Shown here piece by piece: positions 12,621 to 24,318 of a stretch of 64,000 nt of DNA (position 1 is the first letter of the stretch; each line of letters starts with the position of its first letter). Where the stretch lies: contig ML664152.1 in NCBI GenBank assembly GCA_007570785.1, positions 1,860,911 through 1,924,910 of the forward strand. The letters are read 5' to 3'. The notes under the pieces were generated by a model that was given only the letters and a program-made list of their open reading frames with translations, ran no database searches and was not told the DNA's origin. The position numbers and the translations under genes are program-made. Origin of the DNA: Antilocapra americana. Its lineage: Eukaryota; Chordata; Mammalia; Artiodactyla; Antilocapridae.

Positions 12621-13002
12621 CCAGCCCCGGCTCAGCTTCAGCAGGGGCTGTGGGAACAGATGTCCTCTCATGAGGAGACAGTGCTGCTCTTGGAGGCCAC
12701 TTGTGTGCTGCGTGGATGGCCTGGCGCTGCATGCCCACCAACTGGTCATCCTCCAAGCAGAAGAGGGGTGAGAACTGCAGCCACCCAGGGTCTTCACAGA
12801 GGCCCCATCTCCCTAGCCGTGGACCCAGGACCTCACGCCAGGCCTCACCCGGTCAGGCACTCTGTCCACCCTGAGCAGAGGGCAGGTTCCCCATGATGCC
12901 CCCATCCCACCACTCACCAGCTGCTGAGACGTGTCAGCAGGACCCTGACCCCCTCAACCAAGCAACAAGAGGTCTGGTGGTGTCACAGAAACACACACAG
13001 CC
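12621..13002. other. Intergenic DNA, nothing recognised
   Basis: GC-rich unique sequence without gene or repeat signals. Confidence 0.4.
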
Positions 13003-13192
13003 TCCGCCTGGGATCACAGCCCCCCCACCTTGCAGTCACAGCCTCCACCCAGGGTCACAGCCCCACGCAGGGTCATAGCCTCCAAGTGGGGTCACAGCCC
13101 CCACCTGGGGTCTCAGCCTCCATGCAGGGTCACAACCTCCATGTGGGGTCACGGCCTCCACACAGGGTGACAGCCTCCATGTGGGGTCACAG
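13003..13192. repeat. 19-bp minisatellite with GGGTCA cores
   Basis: About ten imperfect 19-bp units; three consecutive ones from about 13137 read GGGTCACAACCTCCATGTG, GGGTCACGGCCTCCACACA, GGGTGACAGCCTCCATGTG. Each carries a GGGTCA-like hexamer, which also resembles a nuclear-receptor half-site. ORFs across it are low-complexity artefacts. Confidence 0.85.
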
Positions 13193-15127
13193 GTCCCCAA
13201 AACCTGGCTGCCGGGGACCCCACTCAAAGTCCCTCCCCAGATCAGTTCCCTGGCTCCTTGCTGCCCCGCTGCCAGCATTAAACGATTCTGGTAGGAAAAT
13301 AAAAACAGGAGTCCAAAAACTGATCTCACGGGAAGCCTGGTCTGCTCTGATGAATAATTCACTTCAAAGCAGACGCTGCTTACACTTCAGTTCTGAATTC
13401 TCTGGTCAAACATACATCAGGCAAATGAACAGAGCTACTTAAAATGGGCTCCTGCTGGTCTGCGCCTACTGGGCGGAGCCATTCTCGGGGGAGGGGCTTC
13501 TGCTGGGGCACAGGGCCTGAGGCCAGGCCAGGTTCCAGGAGGGCTGCTGGGTGAATGAGGCCACATCTCTGGGTGGGTGATTCTCTGAATATCTGGCCTC
13601 TCAGCCTCGCAGAGGCTGGGGGTTTGCTGACTTAGAAGACAGGCTGCCTCCATGCGGCCAGCCACAAAAACGGAAAGAACGGACAGACTGTTGTGCTGTG
13701 GGGTGGATGCAGCCCCAGAGTCGGGGGGCTGGTGGGAGGCTGCCATCTGCTTCCGAGGCTTCTGCAGGTGGCGTCTCCGACCTCACTCTTCATTCCTGTG
13801 TGATGGGCACAAAAGCAGCTCATGAACATGCACTGTTGGGCTAGGGCGGGATCTTCTCCTCCTGGCTGGAATCTTCCAGGGTGCTTGTCACACCCAGAGT
13901 CCAGCCTGAACCTCCCCAGACACCCAGGACACTAGGGTGGTTCCTGTCCCTCCCCTCCTCCACCCTGCTCCTCCTCACTCATACAGCCCCTTGCCCACCC
14001 TCTGGTGGTCCTGCCCGTTCCCTGGGAATATCCTCCCTCTAGCCTCCGAGGCTCCACTGCTGGCTCTCTGTGGTCCTCTGCAGTCCTCTGTCTTGGCTGC
14101 CTGACTCTTCATTAGAATAGGAGCTCAGAGCTCCCATCAGAGGACCAGGCCCTCAGAGCACCGGGTCTCTGGGGAGCGCGGCTGGGGGCTCTGTCAGCTC
14201 TGCCTCCCCAGGGACGAGCGTGCACACGCACTGCCAGCATCCCATTCAGGAGGCTCTGGGGGCCTAACCCTCTGTCTGCCCAGCCAAAGAACAGAGGGTG
14301 TGTGGTGCCCAGGGGAGGGGAGGCCAGGCTGCAGAGCTGAGGCGTCCTGCCCTTCCCTGCAGAGAGCACCCCCCCAGGCCCAATCTGCCCACAGCAAGGC
14401 GGCTCAGGGGACTGGGGTCGCATGGCCCAGCCAAGTGAAGGGCCATCCTCAGAGGCCCGTGTGGGCTGCTGGGTGAGCTCTGCTTCCCCTCGGCTACAAG
14501 TCACTGCTTCTCATACATGCTGATTAAAACTTTAAATTCATGTTTTGAGGCAAGATAAGAAATATTGAAGCAGAAAGCTTCTGTCTGCCCTTTGGACTTC
14601 AGTGTTCACCTGCGTTGAGCAGACGGCCTCAAGGTCAGGAAACTCAACCACAGAGATCAACTTCTCTCCCCCTGACACCAGTCACGTAACTTCTGAGAAG
14701 ACAACATCCCTTTCTCAGTCCTGTACAGGGTCACAGTGACCACGCCCCCTCCACTGGCTTTGTACACAGACATCTTCGGTGAATTGGGGATAAAATGCCA
14801 GTATGTTATTACCCTTAAAGGTAGTGATTTAGAACAGACTGCTCAGACACTGAGGGAGATACTGGGCTGCACTGTCTGAAAGTTCTGAACTTAAAGATCA
14901 ATGGTTGTGATCTTGCGATTAGATGTGGGAAGAAGCAACATGAAGGACCCATTTCCTGGGCCTGAACAGACCAGTAGGACAGGCGGCCCAGAGGCTCTGG
15001 GCCTCGTCCAGGCACAGCACATGAGGAAGTGGCCTCGCAACAATATCCTCTCCTGACCCAGGAATGAGCGCCCCGAGGGCCTTGGGACAAACTGATCATG
15101 AAATGCCTCCAAACTTTGGTTGGAATT
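13193..15127. other. Intergenic DNA with two AT-rich islands
   Basis: Mostly GC-rich and featureless, with AT-rich islands at 13275-13445 (TGATGAATAATTCACTTC) and 14515-14575 (CTGATTAAAACTTTAAATTC). Either could be a conserved noncoding element or an old repeat. No exon is recognisable. Confidence 0.4.
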
Positions 15128-15138
15128 AAAACTGAAAG

Positions 15139-15472
15139 TCTTCCCTGGTAGCTCAGTTGATAAAGAATCCAACTGCAATGCAGGAGACCCCACTTTGATT
15201 CCTAGGTGGGGAAGATCTCCTGCAGAAGGGATAGGCTACCCACTCCAGTATTCTTGGGCTTCCCTGGTGGCTCAGTCAGTAAAGAATCTGCCTGCAGTGT
15301 GGGAGACCTGGGTCCTATCTCTGTGTTGGGAAGATTCCCTGGACGTGGACATGGCTACCCACTCCAGTATTCTTGCCTGGAGAATTCCCATGGACAGAGG
15401 AGCCTGGCGGGGTTCAGTCCGTGGGGTCACAGAGTCAGACACAACTGAGTGACTAAGCACAGCACACATCAC
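15139..15472 (+). mobile_element. Dimeric Bov-tA SINE with 11-bp TSD
   Basis: Two Bov-tA heads in tandem: CTTCCCTGGTAGCTCAG near 15140, and GGGCTTCCCTGGTGGCTCAG near 15256, the second with its full tail ending around 15465. A perfect 11-bp target duplication AAAACTGAAAG flanks the pair (15128-15138 and 15473-15483). The dimer therefore integrated as one unit. Confidence 0.9.
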
Positions 15473-15483
15473 AAAACTGAAAG

Positions 15484-16299
15484 GGAGGGGACTCTAAAAT
15501 AAGGAACATTACCCCCCTCTCCAGCTCTACTAGGATCAGGTCATCGGGGGTTCAAGGTAAAGAACAGGCTGAGGCCCTCTGTGCTCTGGGAAGATAGGCA
15601 GAACTGGCCCTCAGATGACATCTTCAGGAGAAAATGTTTATGATCCTGGATTCCTGCAGATTCCATACTTAGAAACGCACTAAACCATTAACGGAGACGT
15701 CTGTTCCCGGGGACCAGCAGCAGCCTTATTCCAAGACACGTGCTTGGGTACACACACCCTCAGCCAAGCCACAAACCCCCACCTCCTCGGAACAGGTCTC
15801 AAAGTTATGAGAGGCTGCCCATGGGGGCAGTGCTCACTTTGGCTCATGTACAAGTGTCCATTTCTTTCTTAGACTGACTATTGATTAGGGTTTTCGTGGA
15901 CAGGATGAAGCCACTAAAAGCACACCCTGCACGACGGTGGTGTCAGGACAAACTGACCTTCCACAGCTTGGTGACCGGCAGTGTGCCACAGGGCCCTCCC
16001 CCTCACACCTGGCAACCTCCAGCCCCAGGTCCTGCCCCACAGCTGTGGACACAGAGAGGGGTTGGCCAGGAGGGGCCTGGGGCAAGAGGAAGGGTTTGTC
16101 AGTTTCAACATGACCGGAAGGGGCATGTCGAGAACTGCAGCCCCCGTGACAGGAAACAGGGTGCCCACCAGCCGCAGGAAGCCAGGAGACACCCCAAGAG
16201 CCATCTCTGGACCTGAAAAGGTCACAAATGGCCAGAAAACCACGTCACCTCTGGGGCCCGGCACCCATGCTGCTGTCTGAGTTTACCTAGCCTCTCTGT
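15484..16299. other. Intergenic DNA, no gene seen
   Basis: Unique sequence with no recognisable exon or repeat. ORFs at 15881-16216 (plus) and 15914-16264 (minus) overlap and have no family resemblance. Confidence 0.4.
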
Positions 16300-16410
16300 G
16301 AACAGGAGCCCACGCAGATTGCACACCCGGACCTCAGTGAACAGGAGCCCACATGGCTTGCACACCCAGACCTCAGTAAACAGGAGTCCACATGCCTGGC
16401 ACACCTGGAC
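16300..16410. repeat. 39-bp tandem repeat, 2.8 copies
   Basis: Units start at 16300, 16339 and 16378 with (G/A)AACAGGAG(C/T)CCAC, followed by GCACACC(C/T)GGACC-like sequence. The third copy is incomplete. 16411-16872 is unique, with a poorly preserved retroelement-like tail at 16820-16872. Confidence 0.85.
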
Positions 16411-16872
16411 CCAGGAATTTCATTTTTCAGATCTGCCCTGAGGAAGTGTCACACTGAGACCCATTTACACACACAGAAGGAGCTTGACCTCCACCCATCT
16501 GAGGTTCAAGAAACTGTTCCCCCGTTTCTGCAGATGGGATGGGGAGCCCTCCTGCAGGGTTTTCTGCCCAGCTAGGACTTGGCCTGGGCAGGGCCAAGGT
16601 CTGGACATGCGCTGCAGGCTCCAGATGCTGAGGGGCAGCAGGCAGGGGAAGGGGGTTGTGCCTCAGCCTGCCAACCCCAGGCCCACCTGGTTTCTCTGAG
16701 TCCAGTGCTGGCCTGCTGGTGCCAGGAGGCTAGAGATGGGGCACCCCTCAGCTGGGGTAGGCACAGGAAACATTACGCCATTAAGAACATCAAACATGTC
16801 AGCTGCCAGTGAGACTGTGATTCCGATTTGTTTCTTCCTACGTCTGCATTTTCTAGATTTCCTACAATAAAC

Positions 16873-17606
16873 GTCTTCAGTTCAGTTCAGATGCTCAGTC
16901 TTGTCCGATTCTTTGTGACCCCATGGACTTCAGCACGCCAGGCTTCCCTCTCCATTACCAACACCCAGAGCTTACTCAAACTCATATCCATAGATCCAAC
17001 CATCTTATCCTCTGTCGTCCCCTTCTCCTGCCTTCAATCTTTACCAGCATCAGGGTCTTTTCAAATGAGTCAGCTCTTCGCATCAGGTGGCCAAAGTATT
17101 GGATTTTCAGCTTCAGCATCAGTCCTTCCAATGAATATTCAGGACTGATCTCCTTTAGGATGGACTGGTTGGCTTTCCTTGCAGTCCAAGGGACTCTCAA
17201 GAGTCTTCTTTAACACCATAGTTCAAAAGCATCAGTTCTTCGGAGCTCAGCTTTCTTTATGGTCCAACTCTCACATCCATACATGACTACTGGAAAAACT
17301 ATAGCTTTGACTAGATGGACCTTTGTTGGCAAAGTAATGTCTCTGCTTTTTAATATGCTGTCTAGGTTGGTCATAGCTTTTCTTCCAAGGAGCAAGCGTC
17401 TTTTAATTTCATGGCTACAGTCACCATCTGCAGTGATTTTGGAGCCCCCAAAAATAAAGTCTCTCACTGTTTCCATTGTTTCCCTGTCTATTTGCCATGA
17501 AGTGATGGGATCAGATACCATGATCTTAGTTTTCTGAAAGTTGAGTTTTAAGCCAACTTTTTCACTCTCCTCTTTCACTTTCATCAAGAGGCTCTTTAGT
17601 TCTTTA
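16873..17606 (-). mobile_element. BovB LINE, 5'-truncated, minus strand
   Basis: Reverse complement of the BovB 3' third. It begins with the 3' terminus (CAGTTCAGATGCTCAGTC), passes CATCCATACATGACTACTGG and GGCAAAGTAATGTCTCTGC, and breaks off at CATCAAGAGGCTCTTTAG. On the minus strand, frames at 17210-17587 and 16982-17200 still show the post-RT region (SWQIDRETMETVRDF, NLDSILKSRDITLPTKV, MYGCESWT), interrupted between them. It lacks the catalytic RT and endonuclease parts and cannot move by itself. Confidence 0.93.
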
Positions 17607-18059
17607 GTTCTTACTGTCTAATAAGCATCTTATTGTCTAATAAAAGGAGAAAAGATAGCAAACTTCCAGCCAAATGGAGTGACCGGGACTGGGTTACTTT
17701 CCTACATGAAACCACCTCCACAGACAGAAGATGTGACACCAGGGTTTCCAGGGCCCCAGATATCAGGCCGCAAAGAGCCACGATGCCAGGGAGATGGCAA
17801 CAGACGAGGTGCCCCTGACAAGAGCCCTGGGCAGCTGTCATACAGAGTTTCCACACCTCAGCACAGGTGCTTCCAGCAGAGCCTGGTGGACATCCCAGGT
17901 TGAGAATACTGAGAATCCAGGGAAACCAAGGCAGCAATAGCTTTATCCTCATGTACCCATGAGGATAGAGCTGCACACAGACCCCAGGGAGACCCAGAAT
18001 CCCCACATCCACAGAAGAGCACAGGTTAGAAAGTGAATTTGTGGTTGGAAACCTTCCCA
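17607..18059. other. Spacer between inverted BovB copies
   Basis: About 450 bp of mixed sequence, possibly old L1 5' material around 17650-17760 (GCAAACTTCCAGCC). No gene is visible. Confidence 0.35.
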
Positions 18060-18193
18060 CACAAATAAGTCCAGGCCTAAATGGCAGCCTGGAGGATTCC
18101 ACCCGATAGTTAACGTGAACTCATAGCAATTCTACATAAATTCTTTCATAAAATTGAAAAGAAAAAAATAATTCCAAAATCATTCTATGAGAC

Positions 18194-18886
18194 TATGTTG
18201 AAACTCAACATTCAAAAAACTAAGATCATGGCATCTGGTCCCATTGCTTCATGAAAAATAGAAGGAGGAAAAATTGAAGCAGTGACAGATTTTCTTTTCT
18301 TGGGCTCAAAAATCACTTTGGACGGTGACTGCAGCCATGAAAATAAAAGATGCTTGCTCCTTGGAGGAAAAGCTATGACAAATCTAGATGGCATATTAAA
18401 AAGCAGAGACATCACTGCTGATAAAGGCCATATAGTCAAAGCTATGGTTTTTCCAGTAATCATGTTTGGATGTGAGAGTTGGACCACACAAGGTTAAGCG
18501 CCAAAGGATTGATGCCTTCGATCTGTGGTACTGGAAAAGACTCTTGAGAGTCCCTTGGATATAAAGATCAAACCAGTCAATCCTAAAGGAAATCAACCCT
18601 GAGTATTCGTTGGAAGGACTGATGCTGAAGTTGAAGCTTCAGTACTTTGGCCAGCTGATGCGAAGAACCGACTCATTGGGAAAGACCCTGACGCTGGGAA
18701 AGATTGAAGACAAAAGGAGAAGAGGGCAGCAGAGGAGAAGATGCTTAGATGGCATCACTGGTTCAGCGGACATGAATCTGAACAAACTTGGGAAGATAGT
18801 GAAGAACAGGACAGCCTGGTGTGCTGCAGTCCTGTGCAGTGCACAGGGTCAGACACGACTGAGCAACTGAACAACAGCAACAAATG
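18194..18886 (+). mobile_element. BovB LINE, 5'-truncated, inserted in L1
   Basis: 3' portion of BovB on the plus strand, from CTCAACATTCAAAAAACTAAG to GACACGACTGAGCAACTGAA. It is flanked by the 9-bp duplication CTATGAGAC (18185-18193 and 18887-18895), and L1 sequence continues on both sides. Short frames still show NLDGILKSRDI and EGLMLKLKLQYFGQLMRR. It pairs in inverted orientation with the copy at 16873-17606. Confidence 0.93.
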
Positions 18887-20477
18887 CTATGAGACCAGCA
18901 TATCCTGATAGAAAAAATCAGACAAGTTACCAAGAAAAGATGCAGAAAGTATCCCTCGCAAACATAGATGAAAAATCCCAAACAAGTTTACTCAATTGAA
19001 TCCAATATACAACAAATGTAATACATCACAGTTTAGCCCAAGAATTCAGGGTTGACTTAGCATTCAAAATTTAATCAGTGTAATTCAGCATACTAAAACT
19101 AAAAGAAAAATAATATGATTATCTCATAGACACAGAAAAAACAATTGACAAAGTTCAGCATACATTCTGATAAAAACTCTCAGCAAACTAGAAATAGCCA
19201 GGAACTTCCTCCATTGATAAAGAGCATTTAGAAAAATCTACAGCTGACGTCATACTTACGGGTGAGACTGCATGCTTTGCCCCTCAGATCAGGACAGGAG
19301 AGGAGGTCTGCTCTCACAGTTCGGCCCGCTGGGGCGGGAAAAAAGGAACGGAAGGCTGAGGTCACGGCTGGAGAGGAAGACGTGAAGCTGTCTTTATCTG
19401 CAGATGACTAGCTCATCTATGCAGAAAACCTAATGGAATCCACAAAAAAAGCAACTGGAGCGGAGGGAGTCTGCCAGGTCATGAGATCAAGGTCAGTGTG
19501 AATTTCTACAGTAGGCAGTGAGCAACCAGAAGGTGAAATGAAAAGGAAGACCCCATTTATAGTCACATGAGTTTAAAATATTTAAGGATAAATCTGACAA
19601 AAGATGTGTAAGACGTGTATACATAAAACAATAAGACGTTGCTGAGGAAAATTGCAGAAGACCTAAAGAAATGGAAGGTTACTCTACATCAGGGTTGGAA
19701 GCAGTGATGTTCTTGCAATATCGACCAGTTGATCTATAGATTCAACAAACACCCAGCCAATGTCCCAGAAGGCTCTATTTCTTCAGTAGAGTCTGACAGA
19801 TGTACCCTAAAATCCAGAAGGAAATGCAAAGAACCTGTAGTAGCCAGAGCAATTTTGAAAGAGAAGAATGAAGTTTGAGGACTTATGCTAAACCTGATTT
19901 AAAACTTAATAAAGATAGTAGCCAGGATAGAGTGTCTATATAAAATCCAGATTAGATCCTCATGCAAATGATTTTTGACAAAAATTCTAAGGCAGTTCCG
20001 TCGACAGGAGTCTCTTTTTTAACAAGGAGTGTCAGGACAATTGACTAGCCATATGGGGGAAAATGAACGTTTATCTATACCCTGCACCATATACAGATAT
20101 TAACTGAGAATGGATCATAGATCTAAATGTAAAACCTAAAAGTATAAAACTTGTAGAAGAACACACAAGAGAAAATCCTTGTGACTTTAGGTTAGGCAAA
20201 AATTTCTTAGGTTCAATACCAATAGGATTATCTATAAAAGAACAAATTGACAAACTAGATTTCATCAAAATTTTAAATTTCTGCTCTTCAGAAGACATTA
20301 TTAAGAGAATAAAAAGACCAGCCATAAAATGAGACAAAATATTTGCAAACCATATTTCTACTTTAATCCTGAATATGTAAAGAACTCTCAACACTCAATA
20401 ATAAGAAAACTAATAACTCTTTTTTAGATTTGAACAGACGATTCACCACAGAAGAGATACAATTTGCAAATTAACAC

Positions 20478-20675
20478 TGATATAGTTTGCAAATTTTCCC
20501 TGATTCTGGGGAAGACTGAAGGGAAAAAGAGAAGGGGTCGGCAGAGGATGAGAAGGTTAGATAACATCACTGATTCAATGGACACGAATTTGAGCAAACT
20601 CTGGGAAACAGTGAAGGACAGAGAAGCCTGGCACGCTGCAAAGAGTCAGACACAATTAGAAACTGAACAACACAA
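20478..20675 (+). mobile_element. Short BovB 3' end inserted in L1
   Basis: 198-bp BovB tail (GGAAGACTGAAGGG, AGAAGGGGTCGGCAGAGGAT, then AGTCAGACACAATTAG). It is flanked by the perfect 11-bp duplication CAAATTAACAC (20467-20477 and 20676-20686). An extreme 5' truncation. Confidence 0.88.
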
Positions 20676-21876
20676 CAAATTAACACCAGAAATGCTCAAT
20701 GTCATTAGCCATCAGGGAAAATAAAACTGCAACAAGATGCCGCTATCAACCTATTAGAACGGCTACAAATAAAAGGATCAACAAAATCAAGCACGGATGA
20801 GGATGTGGGTCAATTCACACTCTGCTGGTGGTAATAATGTAAAATGGTATGACTGCTTTTGAAAAAGACGGGACAGTTTCTTAAAAAACTAAACACATTC
20901 CTCGCATATGATCTAGCCATTTCACTCCCCAAGAGAAATGAAAACATGTCCACACAAAGACCTGTATGTAAATGTCCACAGCAGTTTAATTTGTAATAGC
21001 CCCAAAGAAGCAATCCACACATGTCCATCAACAGGGGATGAGACATACAAACTATCGTTTCCAAACAATGGGGTTCTGTTCAGCTTTAAGTAGGAATGAA
21101 ATTGGTTCACACAGCAACGTGGATGAATCTCAAAATATTGATGCCGAGTGACAGAATGATTCCACTTACATAAGACTGTAGAAAATGCAAACTAATCTAC
21201 AGTGACAGAAAGCAGATCAGTGGTTTCCTGGAGACGAAGGGCAGCGCAGAGGGTAGGAGGGGGGACCCCAGAGGCACATGAGGAGTCTGGGGGGCTGGAC
21301 GGTTCATCGGCTCCCTGTGGTGACGGCTTCACAGGTGCACGTGTGTGTTCAGCACTTGTCAAATTGGGTTTTACATCCGTATAGTTTAATATGTCAGCTT
21401 TACCTCTGAAAGGCTGTTTTTAACATTCTGAGTAATGACATCAGTAAAATGGCAGAATGGGGACATCCAAAAAGCCTCTTATCCATAAAAGCAACGAGAA
21501 CATTGGCAAAAATGATCGGAATCAACTGTTTCAGACCTCTGGAAATCAACCAAAGACTTGCAATGAGGAATGTTTATTCAAGAAAAACAGCTGAATCTCA
21601 GTAAGAACTGAGCTCTGTGGCATTTTAACTTGCCCTCCTCCCATCTGCCTCCCCCACCTCCACAGTAGCCTTGAAAACCAATAGGCTGGCAGCTGGTGGA
21701 GGGGATAGAAAGGAGGTGCTGCCCCCAACCATCAATTCCCAGAAGATCATCACAGTCTGACCCGTCTGGTGGTCCCCAAAGACCACACTTGCAAGGCTAT
21801 CTTCATCTGACTTGAGCTGGAGCTCACCCAATGGGAACAGCCATTTCCCCAAGGGCATTTGTTTCTTAATCAAAAG

Positions 21877-21985
21877 CAAGTGGTTAGGATTCTGGGCTTT
21901 CACTACTATGACCTCAGTTCAATCCCTGGTTGGGGAATTGAGATCCCACAAGACATGTAGCACTGCCAAAAAAAGAAGAAAAAAA
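21877..21985 (+). mobile_element. CHR-type SINE
   Basis: tRNA-like head AGTGGTTAGGATTCTGGGC, then TTCAATCCCTGGTTGGGGAA and an A-rich tail. Inserted in the L1 5' region. Confidence 0.7.
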
Positions 21986-22819
21986 ACCAAACAAACCAGA
22001 GGCAGTCATTTAATGTTGTAGCTGCCTAAGGCAGCCCATGATAGCTGGGGCAAGAAAATGACAAACAAGCAAGCTTAATAGGAGACACTGGGGAGTAAGG
22101 TGTCCACAGGGCAATTTGGAAAGCTCCCATGCATTCCTAGGAGCCTGGAAGGCCACGGACATGCCTAGCACTGCGCACCTACTTGGTGAGGAGCTGATGA
22201 AGCCCTGCATTCTCACTTCTGGCCAACCTTTAGGCAGGAAGTGAAGGCTAAGGCAGAGTTGGCAACCACTGGCTGAGTGTTGAAGGTGTACCAGCAATGA
22301 CTGAGACATATTGGTCAACAGTTTAAGGAGCTCTCTGTCCAGCCATCAGCTGACCTCTAAGGTAGCTGAGGAGACACTTCATATAGCTACACAGGACAAA
22401 GAACACAGACTTCACAGATTAACTCAGAAAATCAGAAACAACCACCACCAAACTACAAATCTGACAACAACAAACCTTGGGGAGGGAAGAAAAACTGACT
22501 TCCAGGATTGCCCCATTGTATTATTTTAAATGTCCAGTTTAAAAACAAAACAAAAAACAAAAACAGAGAGATGTAAAGAAACAAGAAAGCATGTTCCATA
22601 CACAGGGCACAAAGCAATCAACAGAAACTGTTCCTGGTGCTGTCCGGACACTAAACTTATCAGAGATTTCAAGTTAGTTGTTTTAAATATATTCAAAGAA
22701 CTGAAGGAAACCAAGTAAAAACACTAGAAGAGGGACTTCCCTGGTGGTCCAGTGGCTAAAACTCTGTGCTCCCAATGCAAGGGGAACTAGATTCAATCCC
22801 TGGTCGGGGAACTGGATAC

Positions 22820-23165
22820 TGCATGTCACAACTGAAGACCCCACCCATCACAACAGAGGACCCCAAACATCACAGCTGAAGACCCACACGCCACAGCTGA
22901 AGACCCATATGCCACAGCTGAACACCCCATGTGCCACAGCTGAAGACCCCACACGCCACAGCTGAAGCCCCCACACGCCACAGCCGAAGACCCCACGTGC
23001 CACAGCTGAAGACCCCACGNNNNNNNNNNCCACGCACCACAGCTGAAGACCCCACGCGCCACAGCTGAAGACTCCATGCACCACAGCTGAAGACCCACAC
23101 GCCACAGCTGAAGCATCACAACTAAAGACCCCACATACTGCAATGAAGACTGAAGATCCCGTGTG
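22820..23165. repeat. 21-22 bp satellite inside the SINE
   Basis: Copies of CCACAGCTGAAGACCCCACA at 21-22 bp spacing (CACAGCTG starts at 22871, 22892, 22913, 22935, 22957). There are at least 12 copies, with CG/TG variants in the spacer. Copy number is uncertain because ten Ns interrupt the array. Confidence 0.9.
23020..23029. other. Assembly gap of 10 N
   Basis: Ten Ns inside the satellite. A round number of Ns in a tandem array usually means a gap of unknown size. Confidence 0.97.
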
Positions 23166-23846
23166 CCTCAGCTAGGACCTGGTGCAGCCAAATAAACAAA
23201 TAAACATCTGGTGGCAGGGGGAACTACAAGTATGAGGACAACGTATCACCAAATAAAGACTATCAACAAAGAGACATGAAAAGAGCCAGACGGGATTTCT
23301 GGAGTCAAAAAGTACAATAACTGAAATAGAATATTCACTAGCAGATTTGAGCAGCAGAAGAAAGAATCAGCAAACTTGAAGACAGGTGAGGAACAGAGCA
23401 ACAGAGGAAGAAAAGAAAGCAAAAGGAACAGAGCCTCAGAGACCCATGGGACACCACTAGCACCCAAAATACACATAAAAGGGTCAAGAAAAAGTGGAGT
23501 GAGGGAAGGAGCAGAGGGAATATTTGAAAAACTAATGACCTAAAACTTCTCAAATTTGAAGAAAAACATTAATTTACACACTGTAGAAGCTCAACAAACT
23601 CTAAGTAGGATAAACTCAAAGGGATCCACATCTGGATACATCATACTTAACTGTAGAAAATTCAAGTCAAGGAGCAATCTTAAAAGGAGCAGTAGAGAAG
23701 TAGGAGCGTGAGAAAGACTGAAAGTTATTTTCTCATCAGAAACCATGGAGATCACATTCACCGTGCTGGAAGATACACTGTCAACCAAGAATTTCATGTT
23801 CAGTAAAAGCACCCTGCAAAGTGCAAGGGAAATTAAGACACATAAA

Positions 23847-23972
23847 TGGGGACTTCCTTTGGTGGTCCAGTGGTTAGGACTTGGCACTGTCACTGCCATG
23901 GCCCTGCGTTCAGTCTTTGGTCAGGGAATAAGACTCTGCAAGCTGAGTGGTGGGGCAACAGTGACAACACAA
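23847..23972 (+). mobile_element. CHR-type SINE with 12-bp TSD
   Basis: GGGGACTTCCTTTGGTGGTC, then GGTCAGGGAATAAGAC, ending in a degenerate tail. Perfect 12-bp duplication AAGACACATAAA at 23835-23846 and 23973-23984. Inserted in the L1 ORF1 region. Confidence 0.8.
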
Positions 23973-24207
23973 AAGACACATAAACCAAATAACAAAATTC
24001 AGTGATAAAAAGAAATAATACATACGTTTATAAAGATGTATACACATAGATTTTTAATTTTAACAAAATGAATGAAAGTAAATAAAATCTGACAGAACCC
24101 ATCACTAGCAAGCCTTCCCTACAAGAAACACTAAAGAGAGGCCTTTGGATTGAAATGGAAGGGCACTAGATGGTCACTGGAATTGACATTAAAAAGGACA
24201 GAACACT

Positions 24208-24318
24208 AGGGACTTGCCTGGTGGTCCAGTCGTTAAGACTTTCACTCTCAATGCAGAAGGCATGAGTTCAATCCCTGGTCAGCTGGCATGCAGCCTGGCA
24301 CAGCCAAAAAAAAAAATT
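24208..24318 (+). mobile_element. CHR-type SINE
   Basis: GGACTTGCCTGGTGGTCCAG head, TTCAATCCCTGGTCAGC, tail GCACAGCC then A-rich. Flanked by an imperfect duplication (AGAACACTAGG / AGAACATTGGG). Confidence 0.75.

Larger units (their letters stand above)
18060..21430 (+). mobile_element. L1 LINE, ORF2 3' half and 3' UTR, interrupted
   Basis: Plus-strand L1 in three pieces (about 18060-18184, 18896-20466, 20687-21430) split by two BovB insertions. Landmarks in order: CTACATAAATTCTTTC, GACAAAGTTCAGCATAC, a decayed RT box at 19400-19408 (GCAGATGAC = ADD, then TAG), GGATCATAGATCTAAATG, TTTGCAAACCATATTTC, CAAGAGAAATGAAAACATG, then a 3' UTR with TTCACAGGTGCACGTGTG. Many stops and indels; an old dead element. 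Confidence 0.85.
22732..23206 (+). mobile_element. CHR SINE expanded by an internal satellite
   Basis: CHR head (GGGACTTCCCTGGTGGTCCA, then TTCAATCCCTGGTCGGGGAA) at 22732-22815 and CHR tail (GGACCTGGTGCAGCC then AAATAAACAAATAAAC) at 23176-23206. About 350 bp of tandem repeats separate them, although an ordinary CHR element has only a few such short units there. The repeat unit resembles the normal CHR segment before the tail. Confidence 0.8.

Noticed and set aside
15139..15472. tRNA-like sequences
   Set aside because: These are the tRNA-derived heads of Bov-tA SINEs, without an intact cloverleaf.
22820..23165. Regularly spaced short repeats resembling a CRISPR array
   Set aside because: Units are contiguous at 21-22 bp without unique spacers, lie inside a SINE, and the genome is mammalian.
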